This document shows, in pieces, positions 5,779 to 8,384 of a DNA stretch of 8,384 nucleotides. The DNA is from Sedimentisphaerales bacterium (GTDB lineage: Bacteria > Planctomycetota > Phycisphaerae > Sedimentisphaerales > SG8-4). Location: assembly GCA_016928975.1 (NCBI GenBank), contig JAFGJR010000152.1, forward strand, positions 1-8,384, given 5' to 3'. The notes below the pieces were generated by a model, which saw only the letters and a list, made by a program, of their open reading frames with translations, ran no database searches and was not told where the DNA came from. Made by a program: the position numbers and the translations under genes. Numbering within the stretch: the stretch's first letter is position 1; the number at the start of each line of letters is the position of its first letter.

Positions 5779-8012
5779 CGGGCACCTCCAATCTGCCGCT
5801 GCTCCAGGCTGTTTACGAGGGATTCCAGGCTCGCAAGACGCCGCTGAGTCTCGGCCATTTGTGTCTGGAGGTCTGCGATCTGGCTCTCTTTCTCCTCGAT
5901 CACCGCCTGCTGGGCTTTGACTGCCGCCATGAGGAAGGTGGTATAATCAGCGAGGCTCACGGCTTTGCCGCCCGGGCTGAGAATCTCGGCGGGCGACTCC
6001 TCCGCAATGACACCCAGGTGCTGTGTGCGCCGTTTATCATATGCGTATCGATAGCGCACCACTTCCGTCGCGGTCAGCTTGGCCAGGATGTCTTGGTATT
6101 CCGGCGGTTCTAGGGCGGCGATGTCACGCTTGAACTCCCGAGAGCTGAATACAGCCCAGCTGTTCGCGATTGCTGCCGTCCCATCGCCCGGCTCGCCCAC
6201 TTGCAGGAGTATATGAGACGGTGGTGTATACTCAAGGATCTCATTGACGGGGGCCGTACCCTCTTGCCCGCCGAAAGAGTAGATCTTACCGGTCTCGGCG
6301 ACTGCGGCACTCGCTAAGTTGAACCTGTCCGAAGGTAGGCGGGCCGTCATGACAACAGCATCTTGCGTGGGGTTGTCCGGATCATATTCAAGGATCTCGT
6401 GAAATGCCGTCGTGAGGTTTACGCCACCAAAGCAGTAGATCTTACCTATGCCGGGGATCATCGCGGCGCCCATGCTGGTCCTTGCTTCCGGGAGATGGGC
6501 CACGACGAGAGCGTCCTGCTCTGGATAAGCGGGGTCGTATTCAAGAATCTCATCGAAAACCGTATCCCCATCATCGTTGTCCCCGCCAAAGCAGTAGATC
6601 TTGCCTGTAGCCGGGTCTGCGGCGCAAGCCATGCTCTCTCTTCCACCAGTAGGCAGCTTGGCCCCTGTATCGACGGCGTCTTGTTCGGGATAGGCCGGGT
6701 CATAGGCGAGGATCTCGTTGAGGATGGGTTCTGTGTCCCCGCCAAAGCAGTAGATCTTGCCCGTAGCCGGGCTGAAGGCGCAGGCAGCGTTTTCTCTTTC
6801 TAACGGCAGCCTGGCCCCCGTGTCAACGGCGTCTTGCTCGGGATAGGCCGGGTCATACGCGAGGATCTCGTCACGATAGCCGTTCCCATCGAAGCCCCCA
6901 AAGCAGTAGATCTTGCGCGTTGCGGGGTCTGCGGCACACTGGAATTCAGCCAGTCCCCAAGGCAGGCTAGCGCCCGTGTCTCTGAGTGTGTCGCTTCGCG
7001 GGTCATACTCGACGATGTCGCCAATCAGACCGGCGCCATCCCACCCGCCAAAGCAGTAGATTTTCCCCGTAGCGGGGTCTGTGGCACAGGGGAAGCGGCC
7101 TCTTGCCGGATCCAGCCTCTCGCCCTTGGGGACCAGCGTATCGCTAATCGTGAGGGAATCGCCCATGGTGCCGATGCCGACGCTTCCGGCGGTGTAGAAG
7201 ATGTTGCTGCCGGAGGGAGTCCAGAGACCACTGCCCGCCGCTGTGGATTGGACACTCCCGTCCGGAAACTTGAAACCTCCAGTGGTTGACTCAATCGCGC
7301 CAGCCACGGTGAGCGGCGAGTCTGGGGAGTCCGTTCCGATGCCGACGTTGCCATTCGCCTGAAGCGACATGACGTGATGGAACGTGATGTTGTCGTTCCA
7401 GAAGAAGCCAAGTTGATGGAAGGGCTCGAAGCTACGTGGTCCGCTGATATGCCAGAAACCGCTGTTGTTCTCCAGATTGATGTGTACTTCCTGGTCGGCG
7501 GCCCTCTGGCGGAGCTCAACAGCGAGGCCACCCGGTCCATCCACCGCGATCTCAAGTGGGGCTGCCGGGTTGTTCTCCCCGATCCCGACGTGCCCGGCGT
7601 CGTCAACGAAGATCCCGCGCGTTTGCAGGGCGTAGGGTGTGGGGGTGAGAGCTTGACGGGGACTCAGCGGCGTGTGCGGATCGCTGCTGTTGCCCGGCCG
7701 GACGGCGATCTGGAGCCAGCGGGCGTCGCCGGTGAACACGCCGGCGCCGAAGTCCAGCCTCATCGTAAACAGGCCGCTGGTGACCTGCTGGTCTTCCACT
7801 CCCACGGGGTTGCCGACGGTGTTGCCGTCGATCTCCGCGTCGTAGAGCGTGAACTGCAAATCATACTGGCCATTGGCCGGGCTGCCGCCGTCGGTCAGCC
7901 GGCCTTGGTAGGTGAACGCTGTGCCCACAGGTGTCTGAGCACTTGCCTGAGGTGGAACGGGCACCAACACGGCGGTCGCAGCCAACAGGGAGAGTAACTG
8001 TCTAGGGCGCAT
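5775..8012 (-). CDS. Exported tail-fibre-like / kelch / peptidase S74 (intramolecular chaperone) fusion protein
   Basis: I choose the ATG at 8012 because AGGAGG (8021-8026) lies eight bases upstream; an in-frame ATG at 8066 would add 18 residues but has no close ribosome binding site. The product has 745 residues. Residues 1-26 are a signal peptide ending QASA. Residues 27-132 (VGTAFTYQGRLTDG, PYALQ) match an N-terminal domain I recall as common in planctomycete fibre proteins. Residues about 133-290 have VGIG...P..PL-type fibre repeats (HVGIGENNPAAPLEI, NVGIGTDSPDSPLTV). Residues about 300-597 are six kelch units marked by GKIYCFGG. From residue 623, SSREFKRDI, the HLGVIAEE motif and SLADYTTFLMAAVKA match the S74 chaperone domain, with Ser623 and Lys628 spaced like the self-cleavage pair of phage tailspikes. 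Residues about 700-740 are a coiled coil. The protein probably trimerises, with self-cleavage releasing the chaperone. Its stop overlaps the next gene. Confidence 0.88.
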   Translation of the reverse strand: MRPRQLLSLLAATAVLVPVPPQASAQTPVGTAFTYQGRLTDGGSPANGQYDLQFTLYDAEIDGNTVGNPVGVEDQQVTSGLFTMRLDFGAGVFTGDARWLQIAVRPGNSSDPHTPLSPRQALTPTPYALQTRGIFVDDAGHVGIGENNPAAPLEIAVDGPGGLAVELRQRAADQEVHINLENNSGFWHISGPRSFEPFHQLGFFWNDNITFHHVMSLQANGNVGIGTDSPDSPLTVAGAIESTTGGFKFPDGSVQSTAAGSGLWTPSGSNIFYTAGSVGIGTMGDSLTISDTLVPKGERLDPARGRFPCATDPATGKIYCFGGWDGAGLIGDIVEYDPRSDTLRDTGASLPWGLAEFQCAADPATRKIYCFGGFDGNGYRDEILAYDPAYPEQDAVDTGARLPLERENAACAFSPATGKIYCFGGDTEPILNEILAYDPAYPEQDAVDTGAKLPTGGRESMACAADPATGKIYCFGGDNDDGDTVFDEILEYDPAYPEQDALVVAHLPEARTSMGAAMIPGIGKIYCFGGVNLTTAFHEILEYDPDNPTQDAVVMTARLPSDRFNLASAAVAETGKIYSFGGQEGTAPVNEILEYTPPSHILLQVGEPGDGTAAIANSWAVFSSREFKRDIAALEPPEYQDILAKLTATEVVRYRYAYDKRRTQHLGVIAEESPAEILSPGGKAVSLADYTTFLMAAVKAQQAVIEEKESQIADLQTQMAETQRRLASLESLVNSLEQRQIGGAR
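6222..7115 (-). repeat. Six kelch repeats within the S74 fusion gene
   Basis: Units recur about every 150 bases, each coding for 'DPATGKIYCFGG...(D/N)EILAYDPAYPEQDAVDTGA.LP'. The plus strand shows the recurring block AAAGCAGTAGATCTT. Two adjacent units are especially alike: 6661-6719 and 6814-6872 differ at six of 59 positions, 153 bases apart (51 codons). This points to fairly recent duplication or gene conversion. Six units suit one six-bladed propeller. Confidence 0.85.
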
Positions 8013-8071
8013 GATCTGATCCTCCTTTCGCAACCGTGAATGCGTGAGATGAATACGCTTCTTCATGGGCC

Positions 8072-8087
8072 GCCCGTGTTCACGGGC
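8072..8087 (-). promoter_or_regulatory. Hairpin in the 5' leader of the kelch-S74 fusion gene
   Basis: GCCCGTG (8072-8078) and CACGGGC (8081-8087) are perfect arms separated by two bases, giving a six-base-pair stem with a four-base loop. It stands between a purine-rich AGGAGGG (8091-8097) and the in-frame ATG at 8066, and 60 bases before the preferred start. It could control access to the leader or bring the distant AGGAGGG near the upstream ATG. Confidence 0.35.
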
Positions 8088-8132
8088 AGTCCCTCCTGGA
8101 CAGATTTTGTATTGGCAAAACGGGTCAGCGGC

Positions 8133-8164
8133 TGACAGCCTACGTTAGCCTTCATCCGCTGTCA
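8133..8164. promoter_or_regulatory. Inverted repeat upstream of the kelch-S74 fusion gene
   Basis: TGACAGC and GCTGTCA are 7-bp perfect arms with an 18-base spacer, about 120 bases upstream of the preferred start. The shape fits an operator or a weak hairpin. No regulator family is recognised and the dyad could be chance. Confidence 0.2.
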
Positions 8165-8323
8165 CTTTCGGTCGCAAATGAAAGGCGGTTCCTATTGTCG
8201 CACCTACGGTTCCGTTTCGCAAGCACGAAATCTGGATTCTGTCTCACGGCAACGCGGGGCAATCTAAGCGTGATTCAGACTTGGAGAGGGGACCACGCCA
8301 ACCCAGGTGGGCCGCGGGAACAG

Positions 8324-8384
8324 GGGCGTCCCACCTTGAGGGAGCCTCGGAGGCAAGAACATGAAGGAACAAAGCGATGAGGAA
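8324..8384. repeat. Dispersed repeat, copy B (reaches window edge)
   Basis: This is the second copy of the repeat at 2220-2280, in the same orientation and with 47 of the first 50 bases identical. It may continue past the window. On the plus strand, GGAGG precedes an ATG (8361) by seven bases, which could be the start of a plus-strand gene leaving the window (MKEQSDEE). The same start-like arrangement in copy A is clearly not a gene, so I prefer a non-coding repeat. The placement resembles copy A if another minus-strand gene ends just beyond the edge. Confidence 0.7.

Larger units (their letters stand above)
8013..8384. other. Non-coding stretch upstream of the kelch-S74 fusion gene
   Basis: It holds the AGGAGG (8021-8026) of the fusion gene, a 16-base palindromic hairpin (8072-8087), an inverted repeat (TGACAGC 8133-8139 / GCTGTCA 8158-8164) and dispersed repeat copy B at the right end. 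A second purine-rich AGGAGGG (8091-8097) lies beyond the hairpin. No clear promoter was identified; a 4/6 plus 4/6 match (TTGCGA, 17 bases, GACAAT) on the minus strand near 8190-8220 is too weak to call. Confidence 0.5.

Noticed and set aside
7374..7997. Plus-strand open frame of 207 codons.
   Set aside because: Antisense to the N-terminal part of the kelch-S74 fusion gene, which has clear domains and a ribosome binding site.
5775..8012. Phage or prophage origin suggested by the S74 domain.
   Set aside because: No other phage gene is present, the protein has a signal peptide and kelch repeats, and its neighbours are cellular exported proteins.
8190..8225. Candidate promoter (TTGCGA, 17 bases, GACAAT) on the minus strand for the fusion gene.
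   Set aside because: 4/6 matches in each box, lacking the key first T of the -10; a chance match is likely.

Overview
This is a GC-rich bacterial window in which every supportable gene lies on the minus strand. The proteins are exported and multidomain, and several features resemble Planctomycetes (possibly Phycisphaerae or a relative). These are C-terminal dockerin/EF-hand-like D-x-D-x-D-x-D repeats of the 'DFDxDxDVDQxDF..FQRC.SG' type, a small 'AIDWHTIDGGG...LSGTIGQPD...GGFW' protein, and long beta-propeller repeat proteins. The assignment rests on protein style alone, because no marker gene is present.

In transcription order (right to left): (1) At the right edge, about 370 bases of non-coding sequence end in one copy of a dispersed repeat (8324-8384). 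(2) A 745-residue exported protein (8012-5775) joins a tail-fibre-like N-terminal part, six kelch repeats, a peptidase S74 (intramolecular chaperone) domain with the Ser/Lys pair visible, and a terminal coiled coil. (3) A 158-residue exported protein with two dockerin-like repeats (5778-5302) starts inside the stop codon of the previous gene (ATGA overlap), so the two are probably translationally coupled. (4) About 540 bases without a convincing gene contain a strong stem-loop (5210-5244). (5) An 818-residue exported protein (4760-2304) has 14 propeller-type repeats and ends in a dockerin-like tail almost the same as that of the 158-residue protein. (6) About 410 non-coding bases hold the second copy of the dispersed repeat (2220-2280), a nested inverted repeat (2156-2209), a TATAAT box and a hairpin just before the next ribosome binding site. 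(7) A 364-residue exported, glycosidase-like beta-propeller protein (1893-799) follows. (8) After 27 bases comes the first 257 codons of a DUF4838 / GH67-N-terminal-like exported protein (771-1), cut by the left edge.

Genes 7 and 8 look like a carbohydrate-processing pair in one operon. Genes 2, 3 and 5 look like surface or extracellular structural proteins. Genes 3 and 5 share a C-terminal cassette that may be an attachment or sorting element. The most unusual items are the kelch-S74 fusion coupled to a dockerin-like partner, the shared 33-residue C-terminal cassette, and the 61-base dispersed repeat. No RNA gene, transposase, CRISPR array or clear intrinsic terminator was found.
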